From assembly GCF_024746835.1 (NCBI RefSeq), contig NZ_CP080531.1, positions 5,600,001 through 5,664,000 on the forward strand: DNA of 64,000 nucleotides, read 5' to 3'. Below the pieces are notes generated by a model that was not told the origin of the DNA, searched no databases, and saw only the letters and a program-made list of their open reading frames with translations. This stretch comes from Mesorhizobium sp. AR02. Lineage in GTDB: Bacteria; Pseudomonadota; Alphaproteobacteria; Rhizobiales; Rhizobiaceae. Positions 44,545 through 52,205 of the stretch are shown here, one piece after another. Position 1 is the first letter of the stretch. Every line of letters begins with the position of its first letter. A program made the translations under genes and the position numbers.

Positions 44545-45180
44545 TTACCCCTTCGGCTTCAGCCCATCCAGAAACAATTGCTCCAGGAATCTCGCCGCAT
44601 CTTCGAAGCGGCCGTCGCCGCCACGGTTCGGTCCCAGCACGGCGCGGACCTGGACGTCGAAATCGGCATAATGCTGCGTCGTTGCCCAGATCGAGAAGAT
44701 CAGGTGCCAGGGGTCGGTCCTGGCGATCTTGCCGGCGCGCATCCAGCCCTTGATGACGGCGGCTTTCTCGTCGACCAGCGTTTTCAGTTCGCCGGCCAGC
44801 AGCGGCATGATGCGCGGCGCGCCTTGCAGGATCTCGTTGGCGAACAGGCGGCTCTCGCGCGGGAAGTCGCGCGCCATTTCGAGCTTGCGCCTGATGTAGC
44901 TCCTGAGTTCGGTCATCGGATCGCCGATGTCGTCGAGCTCGCGCAACGGCGCCAGCCAGGTGTCGAGCAGGCGCTGCATCAATGTCTCGTGAATGTCCTC
45001 CTTGCGGCGGAAGTAATAGAGCAGGTTCGGCTTCGACATGCCGGCCGCTTCGGCGATCTGGTCGATGGTCGAGCCGCGAAAACCGTTGGTCGAGAACACC
45101 TCGAGCGCTGCCTCCAGGATGAGTTCGCGCTTTTCCTGCTGGATGCGTGTGCGGCGAGGGGCTTCCGTGCCGGTGTTCAC
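44545..45180 (-). CDS. rutR: TetR family regulator, RutR-like (pyrimidine responsive)
   Basis: 211-residue TetR-type repressor. The helix-turn-helix is at about residues 20-66 (AALEVFSTNGFRGSTID, AGMSKPNLLYYFRRKED) and the rest matches RutR, including TDPWHLIFSIWATTQHYADF. RutR binds uracil or thymine and controls pyrimidine catabolism in E. coli. It is divergent from the transaminase-pydC-pydB block; a RutR-like operator lies in the intergenic region and another in front of preT. The pathway here is reductive, not the Rut oxidative one. Confidence 0.85.
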   Translation of the reverse strand: MNTGTEAPRRTRIQQEKRELILEAALEVFSTNGFRGSTIDQIAEAAGMSKPNLLYYFRRKEDIHETLMQRLLDTWLAPLRELDDIGDPMTELRSYIRRKLEMARDFPRESRLFANEILQGAPRIMPLLAGELKTLVDEKAAVIKGWMRAGKIARTDPWHLIFSIWATTQHYADFDVQVRAVLGPNRGGDGRFEDAARFLEQLFLDGLKPKG

Positions 45181-45207
45181 CGTTGCGCACCCTCATGTTG
45201 GCGGTCA

Positions 45208-45232
45208 TCTGGACCAATTCTCTGGACCAGTT
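45208..45232. promoter_or_regulatory. Direct repeats of TCTGGACCA near the rutR start
   Basis: TCTGGACCAATT and TCTGGACCAGTT lie 13 bases apart, about 30 bases upstream of the rutR-like start. Each contains GGACCA, close to the TTGACCA half-site, so this may be an autoregulatory site; the geometry differs from the RutR palindrome, so it is tentative. Confidence 0.3.
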
Positions 45233-45313
45233 TTTCCCTAGGCTGTGGAACGCACTTCAGGAGCCGCATTTCCGCTAGTAATCCCTTGACCGCCGACAGG
45301 GCGGTGCTAACGT

Positions 45314-45329
45314 TTGTCCAATCGGTCAA
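45314..45329 (+). promoter_or_regulatory. RutR-like operator upstream of the transaminase operon
   Basis: TTGTCCAATCGGTCAA matches TTGACCANNTGGTCAA at 12 of 14 defined positions, about 80 bases upstream of the transaminase ATG and 135 bases from the rutR-like start. With the site at 36404 it links the two halves of the pathway. Confidence 0.65.
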
Positions 45330-45407
45330 AAATTTGCGTAGCATGAAAACGGCGCAAAGACCAAGCGTTGGACGCACCGAAACAGGTTACAAGGGGAAGT
45401 CTTGGTC

Positions 45408-46736
45408 ATGTCCAACCGGCTGAAAGTCACGCCGAACGATCTCAGCGCATTCTGGATGCCGTTCACGGCAAACCGGCAATTCAAGCAGGCGCCACGCATG
45501 TTCGTGTCCGCCAAGGACATGCACTACACGACCAGCGATGGCCGCAAGGTGCTCGACGGCACCGCCGGTCTGTGGTGCGTCAATGCCGGCCACTGCCGGC
45601 CGAAGATCACCGAGGCGATCCAGCATCAGGCCGCCGAACTCGACTACGCGCCGGCCTTCCAGATGGGCCATCCCATCGTGTTCGAACTGGCGAACCGCCT
45701 GGTCGACCTGGCGCCCAAGGGCATGGACCATGTCTTCTTCACCAATTCCGGTTCGGAATCGGTCGAGACCGCGCTGAAGATGGCGATCGCCTATCACCGG
45801 GTGAAGGGCGAGGGCTCGCGCACCCGCCTCATCGGCCGCGAGCGCGGCTATCACGGCGTCAATTTCGGCGGCATCTCGGTCGGCGGCATCGTCTCCAACC
45901 GCAAGATGTTCGGCACGCTGCTCGGCGGCGTCGACCACATGCCGCACACGCATCTGCCGGAGAAGAACGCCTTCTCCAAGGGCGTGCCGGAATATGGCGC
46001 CGAGCTTGCCAACGAGCTGGAGCGCATCGTTGCCCTGCATGACGCCTCGACCATCGCCGCCGTCATCGTCGAGCCGGTCGCCGGCTCCACCGGCGTCATC
46101 CTGCCGCCCAAGGGCTATCTGCAGAAGCTGCGCGAAATCTGCACCAAGCACGGCATCCTGCTGATCTTCGACGAGGTCATCACCGGTTTCGGCCGTCTCG
46201 GCGCGCCGTTCGCCGCCGACTATTTCGGCGTCACGCCCGACATCATGACCACCGCCAAGGGCGTCTCCAACGGCGTCATCCCGATGGGTGCGGTGTTCGT
46301 GAAGAAGGAAATCCACGACGCCTTCATGACCGGCCCGGAGCACATGATCGAGTTCTTCCACGGCTACACCTATTCGGGCAATCCGATTGCCTGTGCCGCC
46401 GCACTCGGCACGCTCGACACCTACAAGGAAGAGGGCCTGCTGACGCGTGGCGAGGAACTGGCGCCCTATTGGGAAGATGCGCTGCATTCGCTGAAGGGCG
46501 AGCCGCATGTCATCGATATCAGGAACATCGGCCTGATCGGCGCGATCGAACTGGCGCCGATCGCCGGCAGCCCGACCAAGCGGGCCTTCTCGGCCTTCGT
46601 CAAGGCGTTCGAGCGCGGCGCGCTGATCCGCACCACCGGCGACATCATCGCGCTGTCGCCGCCGCTGATCATCACCAAGGGCCAGATCAACGAACTGATC
46701 GACCATGTGCGTGAAGTGCTGCGGTCGATAGACTAA
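45408..46736 (+). CDS. Beta-alanine/omega-amino acid:pyruvate transaminase
   Basis: 442-residue class III PLP aminotransferase. Conserved features: SGSESVETALKMAIAYH, DEVITGFGRLG, and the PLP Lys in TTAKGVSNG (Lys284). In the reductive pyrimidine route this type converts beta-alanine (from uracil) or beta-aminoisobutyrate (from thymine) to a semialdehyde, with pyruvate as acceptor. It heads the second pyd block after a RutR-like operator; AAGGGGAAG precedes the ATG at 45408, preferred to the TTG six bases earlier. Confidence 0.9.
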   Translation: MSNRLKVTPNDLSAFWMPFTANRQFKQAPRMFVSAKDMHYTTSDGRKVLDGTAGLWCVNAGHCRPKITEAIQHQAAELDYAPAFQMGHPIVFELANRLVDLAPKGMDHVFFTNSGSESVETALKMAIAYHRVKGEGSRTRLIGRERGYHGVNFGGISVGGIVSNRKMFGTLLGGVDHMPHTHLPEKNAFSKGVPEYGAELANELERIVALHDASTIAAVIVEPVAGSTGVILPPKGYLQKLREICTKHGILLIFDEVITGFGRLGAPFAADYFGVTPDIMTTAKGVSNGVIPMGAVFVKKEIHDAFMTGPEHMIEFFHGYTYSGNPIACAAALGTLDTYKEEGLLTRGEELAPYWEDALHSLKGEPHVIDIRNIGLIGAIELAPIAGSPTKRAFSAFVKAFERGALIRTTGDIIALSPPLIITKGQINELIDHVREVLRSID

Positions 46737-46744
46737 TCTGTTTC

Positions 46745-46781
46745 CATCGGCCGGGCGGCGGGAACCCCCCCCCGGCCGATG
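46745..46781 (+). promoter_or_regulatory. G/C-rich hairpin with a nine-C run between transaminase and pydC
   Basis: CATCGGCCGGG (46745-46755) pairs with CCCGGCCGATG (46771-46781). The loop side holds an uninterrupted run of nine C (46765-46773). No T-run follows, so it is more likely a processing or stabilising stem than a terminator; pydC starts 22 bases later. Confidence 0.4.
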
Positions 46782-46802
46782 TCATGAGTGAGAGGATGTT
46801 GA

Positions 46803-48053
46803 ATGGCCGCACCCGGCGAGAATCTGCGAATCAATTCAGACCGTTTGTGGGATTCCATCATGGAGATGGCGAAGATCGGCCCCGGCATTGCCGGCGGCAA
46901 CAATCGCCAGACCGTGACCGATGAGGACGGCGAGGGCCGGCATCTGTTCAAGCGCTGGTGCGAGGCAGCCGGGCTCGAAATGGGCGTGGACGAGATGGGC
47001 ACCATGTTTGCCCGCCGCGAAGGCACCGATCCCAGCCTGCCGCCGGTCTATGTCGGCAGCCATCTCGATACGCAGCCGACCGGCGGCAAGTATGATGGCG
47101 TGCTCGGCGTGCTTGGCGGGCTGGAAGTCGTGCGCTCGCTGAACGATCTCGGCATCAAGACCAAGCATCCGATCGTTGTCACCAACTGGACCAACGAGGA
47201 AGGCTCGCGCTTTGCCCCGGCGATGATGGCGTCCGGCGTGTTCGCCGGCGTGCTCGACCAGGCCGATGTCTACGAACATACCGACAAGCAGGGCAAGAAA
47301 TTCGGCGAAGAGCTGGAGCGCATCGGCTGGAGGGGCACCGAGAAGGTCGGCGACCGCAAGATCCACGCCTTCTTCGAACTGCATATCGAGCAGGGGCCGA
47401 TCCTCGAGGACGAAGGCATCGACATCGGCGTCGTCACCCATGGCCAGGGCCTGAAATGGCTGCAGGTGACGCTGACCGGCAAGGAAGCCCATACCGGCTC
47501 GACGCCGATGCCCAAGCGCCGCAATGCAGGGCTCGGCATGGCGCGGGTGATCGAGCTGGTGCACGAGATCGCCATGGACTACCAGCCCGACGCCGTCGGT
47601 GCGGTCGGCCACATGGAGGTGTTTCCCAACTCGCGCAACATCATCGCCGGGCGCACCGTGTTCACCATCGACATCCGCTCGCCGGAAAAGGAAGTGCTGG
47701 ACGCGATGGACGGCCGCATTCGCGAAGGCATCGACACGATCTGCGAGGCGCTCGACATCCAGTACAAGGTCGAACAGGTCGGCGCGTTCGACCCGGTGAC
47801 CTTCGATGCCGGTTGCGTGAAGGCGATCCGCGATGCCGCCGACCGCCTCGGCTATACGCACCGCAACATCGTCTCGGGTGCTGGCCATGACGCCTGCTGG
47901 ATCAACCGCGTGGCGCCGACCGCCATGGTGATGTGCCCTTGCGTTGACGGGTTGTCACACAACGAGGCTGAAGAGATCACCAAGGAATGGGCCTCGGCGG
48001 GCGCCGACGTGCTGTTCCACGCGGTGGTGGAGACGGCTGTCATCGTGGAGTGA
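46803..48053 (+). CDS. pydC: Beta-ureidopropionase / N-carbamoyl-beta-alanine amidohydrolase (Zn-dependent M20 family)
   Basis: 416-residue amidase of the hydantoinase/carbamoylase family. The zinc ligands are visible: HLDTQPTGGKYDG (His and Asp), NEEGSRF (Glu pair), HIEQGPILE (His) and GLSHNEAEEI near the C-terminus. The predicted reaction releases CO2, ammonia and beta-alanine from N-carbamoyl-beta-alanine. It sits 66 bases after the transaminase gene and 65 bases before dihydropyrimidinase. L-carbamoylases and allantoate amidohydrolases share the fold, but the operon makes the pyrimidine role most likely. Confidence 0.88.
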   Translation: MAAPGENLRINSDRLWDSIMEMAKIGPGIAGGNNRQTVTDEDGEGRHLFKRWCEAAGLEMGVDEMGTMFARREGTDPSLPPVYVGSHLDTQPTGGKYDGVLGVLGGLEVVRSLNDLGIKTKHPIVVTNWTNEEGSRFAPAMMASGVFAGVLDQADVYEHTDKQGKKFGEELERIGWRGTEKVGDRKIHAFFELHIEQGPILEDEGIDIGVVTHGQGLKWLQVTLTGKEAHTGSTPMPKRRNAGLGMARVIELVHEIAMDYQPDAVGAVGHMEVFPNSRNIIAGRTVFTIDIRSPEKEVLDAMDGRIREGIDTICEALDIQYKVEQVGAFDPVTFDAGCVKAIRDAADRLGYTHRNIVSGAGHDACWINRVAPTAMVMCPCVDGLSHNEAEEITKEWASAGADVLFHAVVETAVIVE

Positions 48054-48118
48054 GCTTAGAGATTTACCTTCCAAACGCCGCTCGTAAAGAAGCGCGAAGA
48101 GAACAAGGGAACAAGAAA

Positions 48119-49570
48119 ATGACCAAAGTCATCAAGAACGGCACCGTCGTTACCGCCGACCGCACGTGGAAGGCCGATGTGCTGTCCAGCCACGGCAAGA
48201 TCGTCGCCATCGGTTCGGACCTGCATGGCGACCACGAGTACGACGCCACCGGCTGCTATGTCATGCCGGGCGGCATCGACCCGCACACCCATCTCGAAAT
48301 GCCGTTCATGGGCACCTATTCGGCTGACGATTTCGAATCCGGCACGCGCGCCGCGCTTGCCGGCGGCACCACGATGGTGGTCGATTTCTGCCTGCCGGCG
48401 CCGCAGCAATCGCTGCTCGAAGCTTTGCAGATGTGGGACAACAAGACCTCCAAGGCTGCCTGCGATTATTCCTTCCACATGGCCATCACCTGGTGGGGCA
48501 AGCAGGTGTTCGACGAGATGGCCACAGTCGTCGACAAGGGCATCACCTCGTTCAAACACTTCATGGCCTACAAGGGCGCGCTGATGGTGGATGACGACGA
48601 GATGTACGCGTCGTTCCAGCGCTGCGCCGACCTTGGCGCACTGCCGCTGGTGCATGCCGAAAATGGCGACGTGGTTGCGGCCCTGTCGCAGAAACTGCTC
48701 GCCGCGGGCAACAACGGCCCCGAAGGCCACGCCTATTCGCGTCCACCGGAAGTGGAAGGCGAGGCAACCAACCGCGCCATCATGATCGCCGACATGGCCG
48801 GTGTGCCGCTCTATGTCGTCCATGTCTCCTGCGAACAGGCACACGAGGCCATCCGCCGGGCACGGCAGAAGGGCATGCGCGTCTTCGGCGAGCCGCTGGT
48901 CCAGCATTTGACGCTCGATGAAAGCGAATATTTCAACAAGGACTGGGACCATGCGGCGCGCCGCGTGATGAGCCCGCCCTTCCGCAACAAACTGCATCAG
49001 GATTCGCTATGGGCCGGCCTGCAGGCCGGATCGCTGCAGGTTGTCGCGACCGACCATTGCGCCTTCACAACCAAGCAGAAACGCAACGGGATCGGCGACT
49101 TCACCAAGATCCCCAACGGCACCGGCGGGCTCGAAGACCGTATGCCGGTGCTGTGGACCACGGGCGTCAATACCGGGCGGCTGACGATGAACGAGTTCGT
49201 CGCGGTGACCTCGACCAACATCGCCAAGATCCTCAACATGTATCCGAAAAAGGGCGCCATCGTCGAAGGCGCCGACGCCGACATCGTCGTCTGGGATCCC
49301 AGCGCCAAGAAAACCATCACCTCGAAAAAGCAGCAGTCGGTCATCGACTACAATGTCTTCGAAGGCGTCGAGGTGACCGGCCTGCCGCGCTTCGTGTTTT
49401 CGCGTGGCGAACTGTCGATCGAGGAGGCCGAGGTGAAGGCCAAGCCCGGCCACGGCCAGTTCGTCGGCCGCGAGCCGAACGCGGCGGTCAACCGGGCGCT
49501 GTCGACGTGGAAAGACATCACCGCGCCGCGCAAGGTCGAACGGTCAGGCATTCCGGCGACCGGGGTCTGA
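48119..49570 (+). CDS. pydB: Dihydropyrimidinase (PydB/HydA type)
   Basis: 483-residue cyclic amidase of the amidohydrolase superfamily. Bi-zinc ligands: GIDPHTHLE (His56, His58), carbamylated Lys152 in FMAYKGAL, VHAEN (His179), a later His in VVHVSCEQ and the Asp in TDHCAF. Opens dihydrouracil and dihydrothymine to N-carbamoyl products. Length and features match rhizobial dihydropyrimidinases. AAGGGA precedes the ATG at 48119; an open stretch further upstream is not coding. Confidence 0.92.
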   Translation: MTKVIKNGTVVTADRTWKADVLSSHGKIVAIGSDLHGDHEYDATGCYVMPGGIDPHTHLEMPFMGTYSADDFESGTRAALAGGTTMVVDFCLPAPQQSLLEALQMWDNKTSKAACDYSFHMAITWWGKQVFDEMATVVDKGITSFKHFMAYKGALMVDDDEMYASFQRCADLGALPLVHAENGDVVAALSQKLLAAGNNGPEGHAYSRPPEVEGEATNRAIMIADMAGVPLYVVHVSCEQAHEAIRRARQKGMRVFGEPLVQHLTLDESEYFNKDWDHAARRVMSPPFRNKLHQDSLWAGLQAGSLQVVATDHCAFTTKQKRNGIGDFTKIPNGTGGLEDRMPVLWTTGVNTGRLTMNEFVAVTSTNIAKILNMYPKKGAIVEGADADIVVWDPSAKKTITSKKQQSVIDYNVFEGVEVTGLPRFVFSRGELSIEEAEVKAKPGHGQFVGREPNAAVNRALSTWKDITAPRKVERSGIPATGV

Positions 49571-49572
49571 GC

Positions 49573-49944
49573 TTGGCGCGTTCGGCCGCGCTCATCTCGG
49601 TGGTCCTGGCGGCAGTTGCCGGTGGTCCGGCAAGTGCGGCCAGCGTGCTGGCCGGCTCCTGGGGCAATGATGTCGGCTGTGCCGGCGTCAAGGCCGGATA
49701 TCAGGACAGCAATGCCTATATCCTGCTGACGGCAGAAGGCATCGAGACCTATGGCAGCGGTTGCCGGTTCGAGCAGCAATTGACGACGGCGCTGGGTGCG
49801 CAATCGCTGCGTTCGACCTGTTCCGCCGAGGGCGAGGCGGGGACGACGATCGAAACAATTGTGGTCACCAACAAGGGAGAGGATGGTTTCTTCGTCACCA
49901 TTCCCGGCCTTGAGGAACTGGGGCCGCTGCAATCATGTTCTTGA
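49573..49944 (+). CDS. Small secreted protein, paralogue 1
   Basis: 123-residue exported protein starting at a TTG two bases after the pydB stop (GGGG upstream). Signal peptide ARSAALISVVLAAVAGGPASA. The mature part has Cys in VGCAGV, GSGCRFE, STCSAEGE and QSCS and aligns with the next protein. No known domain. The tight spacing suggests co-transcription with pydB, but a link to pyrimidines is not obvious. Confidence 0.65.
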   Translation: MARSAALISVVLAAVAGGPASAASVLAGSWGNDVGCAGVKAGYQDSNAYILLTAEGIETYGSGCRFEQQLTTALGAQSLRSTCSAEGEAGTTIETIVVTNKGEDGFFVTIPGLEELGPLQSCS

Positions 49945-49975
49945 CGTTTTGACCATCGGGATCTGGGGGATGAGC

Positions 49976-50353
49976 ATGCGCGGTTTTGGTTTGTCTGTTG
50001 CGATGGTTCTTGTGCTGATGGCGGGGCAGGCTTCTGCGGCAGGCATCGATCTGTCGAAACCCTATGGCGACAAATATGGCTGCATCAACCGCAACGGCCA
50101 GGAAGTCGCCGCCGATCAGATGCTGCTTTTGACCGACAAGGAATTGATCACCGCCGCCAGCGCCTGCACGTTCACGAAAACGCAAGCGCAGGCTGACGGA
50201 TCGCTCGTGGTGACGGCGACATGTGAGGCGGAAGGCGAAGAGGGACAGGAGCCGACCAATTTCACCATCAAGCGCAGTGCCAAGAACACCAAGAAGCTGA
50301 CGATCGCCGATGCGGACGGCAATGTGATGGGGGAAGTCTCGCGGTGCAAATGA
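49976..50353 (+). CDS. Small secreted protein, paralogue 2
   Basis: 125-residue exported protein (signal MRGFGLSVAMVLVLMAGQASA). Four mature cysteines in YGCINR, SACTFT, ATCEAEGE and VSRCK fall where those of the preceding protein do, and segments such as CEAEGEEGQEPTNFTI and CSAEGEAGTTIETIVV match in order, so the two arose by tandem duplication. The ATG at 49976 has GGGGG about six bases upstream; one at 49970 is possible. Function unknown. Confidence 0.7.
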   Translation: MRGFGLSVAMVLVLMAGQASAAGIDLSKPYGDKYGCINRNGQEVAADQMLLLTDKELITAASACTFTKTQAQADGSLVVTATCEAEGEEGQEPTNFTIKRSAKNTKKLTIADADGNVMGEVSRCK

Positions 50354-50370
50354 CGACGATCCCGTCAGCG

Positions 50371-50775
50371 TCAGGCGACCAGCGCATCCAGTTCCGGCAG
50401 CAGGACGACGCTTTCCTGCTCGTTGGGATCGGTGCGGGCAATGACGGCCGAGGACGGGGCGTTGCTCAGATTGGCCGGCAGATGCGGCACGCCGGCCGGA
50501 ATGTAGAAGAGGTCGCCGGCCTTGACGACGATGTGGTGCTCGAGCCGGTCACCGTACCAGGTATGGACCTCGCCGGAGAGCACATAGATCGCCGTTTCAT
50601 GGTTCTCATGCAGATGCGCCTTGGCGCGGGCACCGGGCGGCATGGTGAGCACGTGCATGCAGATGCCGGAGGAGCCGACCGACTCCGTGGCGATGCCGGC
50701 GAAATAGGTCAATCCCTGCTTGCCTTCATAAGTGCTTTCAGGGCGGATAAGATGACAAGTGGGTTTGGGCGACAT
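50371..50775 (-). CDS. Cupin domain protein
   Basis: 134-residue single-domain cupin. The two metal-binding motifs are present: HLHENHETAIYVLSGE (two His and a Glu) and GDLFYIPAGVPHLPAN (final His). Such small cupins bind metal and may be enzymes or sensors; substrate not known. The frame is open far upstream, but MSPKPT at 50775 with GGAG ahead is the natural start. Divergent from the ABC transporter operon. Confidence 0.82.
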   Translation of the reverse strand: MSPKPTCHLIRPESTYEGKQGLTYFAGIATESVGSSGICMHVLTMPPGARAKAHLHENHETAIYVLSGEVHTWYGDRLEHHIVVKAGDLFYIPAGVPHLPANLSNAPSSAVIARTDPNEQESVVLLPELDALVA

Positions 50776-50905
50776 CGGGGAACTCCGGGCGTCGATCTGA
50801 GTGGGACAAGACCAATGGGACTGGGCGAGTGGAAAACAACATCGCGATAAAAGCAATCGGATTCCAGCCGGCGCCGCTGTGGCGGGAACAGGCAGGCAGC
50901 GGCCG

Positions 50906-51697
50906 ATGACAGGGATTTCGCCAGCCGTCGTCGCGGCAAGCAAACTTGGCCTCACCTTCCAGACCAATGATGGGCCCGTCCAGGCGCTGTCCAATGTCGA
51001 CCTGACGATCGGCAAGGGGGAGTTCGTCTCCTTCATCGGGCCGTCTGGCTGCGGCAAGACCACCTTGCTGCGCGTCATCGCCGATCTGGAGAAGCCGACC
51101 TCGGGGACGATCTCGGTCAACGACATGACGCCGGAACAGGCGCGCGAGAAGCGCGCCTATGGCTATGTCTTCCAGGCGGCTGCGCTGTTTCCCTGGCGCA
51201 CGATCGAACGCAATGTCGCGCTGCCGCTGGAGATCATCGGCCTCTCCAAGGCCGAGCAGGCCGAGCGCATCAAGCGGACAATGGAGCTCGTCAACCTCTC
51301 CGGATTCGAGAAGAAGTACCCCTGGCAGCTGTCCGGCGGCATGCAGCAGCGCGCCTCGATCGCCCGCGCGCTGGCCTTCGACGCCGACCTGCTTTTGATG
51401 GACGAGCCGTTCGGGGCGCTGGACGAGATCGTGCGCGACCACCTCAACGAACAATTGCTGGAGCTGTGGGGGCGAACGAACAAGACCATCTGCTTCGTCA
51501 CCCACTCCATTCCGGAAGCTGTGTACCTCTCGACGCGCATCGTCGTCATGTCGCCGCGGCCCGGCCGGGTCAGCGACATCATCGAATCGACACTGCCAAA
51601 GGAAAGGCCACTCGATATCCGTGAAACGCCGGAGTTTTTGGCGATCGCCGCGCGCGTGCGTGATGGGTTGCGGGCAGGGCACAGCTATGATGATTGA
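50906..51697 (+). CDS. ABC transporter ATPase, nitrate/sulfonate/taurine-pyrimidine family
   Basis: 263-residue ATP-binding protein. Walker A GPSGCGKTT, signature LSGGMQQRASIARAL, Walker B LLLMDEPFGALDE, and switch His in CFVTHSIPEA are all intact. It belongs to the SsuB/TauB/ThiZ group that serves THI5/NMT1-type receptors. The frame is open to 50801; I use the ATG at 50906, but the Shine-Dalgarno is weak, so the N-terminus is uncertain. The two permeases and receptor follow downstream, separated from it by the DUF559 element. Confidence 0.88.
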   Translation: MTGISPAVVAASKLGLTFQTNDGPVQALSNVDLTIGKGEFVSFIGPSGCGKTTLLRVIADLEKPTSGTISVNDMTPEQAREKRAYGYVFQAAALFPWRTIERNVALPLEIIGLSKAEQAERIKRTMELVNLSGFEKKYPWQLSGGMQQRASIARALAFDADLLLMDEPFGALDEIVRDHLNEQLLELWGRTNKTICFVTHSIPEAVYLSTRIVVMSPRPGRVSDIIESTLPKERPLDIRETPEFLAIAARVRDGLRAGHSYDD

Positions 51698-52205
51698 GCG
51701 GGGCGAGGATTGGGTTCCTCCTCTCCCCACCGGGGAGAGGGTGGCCGCGAAGCGGCCGGGTGAGGGGGCGGCGCCGACGCATCCAACCAAGAGGAAGGCC
51801 GGGGTCACGGAGCGCGCCCGAGAGCTGCGGCTTGACGAAACCAAGGCCGAATACCGGCTTTGGGGTGAGTTACGGGACCGTCACCTCAACGGCTATAAGT
51901 TCGTAAGGCAAGTGCCACTCGGGCCGTTCTTTGCAGACTTTCTCTGCCGCGAGAAGAGCTTGATCGTCGAAATCGATGGCAGCCAACATGCCGAGTCCCT
52001 GACTGATGAAAACAGAACAACTTGGCTAAACAGCCATGGTTATTCTGTCCTTCGCTTCTGGAATCACGAGGTTCTGGCGGAACGGCGGGCGGTTCTGGAT
52101 ACAATATTAGCGGTGCTTGAGGGGCAGATACACTCCCCCTCACCCGGCCTTCGCTTCGCTCCGGCCACCCTCTCCCCGGCGGGGAGAGGAGAAGGGGAGC
52201 GCTAG
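51687..52205 (+). CDS. DUF559 domain protein (Vsr-like endonuclease fold)
   Basis: About 172 residues. The core LDETKAEYRLWGELRDRHL, KFVRQVPLGPFFADFLC, LIVEIDGSQHAES and YSVLRFWNHEVL is the DUF559 family, related to very-short-patch-repair and restriction-type nucleases; Asp/Glu in FFADFLC and LIVEIDG are the likely metal ligands. Both termini are translated from the flanking palindromic repeats (end reads SPSPGLRFAPATL). The start is uncertain: ATGATG at 51687 overlaps the ATPase stop. The gene is foreign to the transporter operon it interrupts. Confidence 0.75.
   Translation: MMIERGEDWVPPLPTGERVAAKRPGEGAAPTHPTKRKAGVTERARELRLDETKAEYRLWGELRDRHLNGYKFVRQVPLGPFFADFLCREKSLIVEIDGSQHAESLTDENRTTWLNSHGYSVLRFWNHEVLAERRAVLDTILAVLEGQIHSPSPGLRFAPATLSPAGRGEGER
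51710..52189. mobile_element. Candidate small mobile element: DUF559 gene between inverted palindromes
   Basis: Left arm 51720-51768 and right arm 52135-52189 are inverted copies: CCTCTCCCC[A/G]CCGGGGAGAGG, then GTGGCCG, a short variable loop, and GGCCGGGTGAGGGGG (right arm read as reverse complement). Each arm is itself palindromic. The left flank carries TTGGGTTCCTC, as in the element at 40019. The unit of about 480 bases sits exactly between the ATPase and first permease gene without breaking either. Confidence 0.6.

Noticed and set aside
36470..49570. Rut-type oxidative pyrimidine pathway
   Set aside because: No rutA-rutF genes are seen; all enzymes present belong to the reductive route, despite the RutR-like regulator.
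50808..50823. Possible RutR site in front of the THI5-type transporter
   Set aside because: AAGACCAATGGGACTG matches the consensus at only 8 of 14 defined positions, close to what chance would give in a GC-rich region.
50776..50905. TPP riboswitch ahead of the THI5-type transporter operon
   Set aside because: The leader is short and I see neither the CTGAGA nor the ACCTGATC-like core of the thi box.
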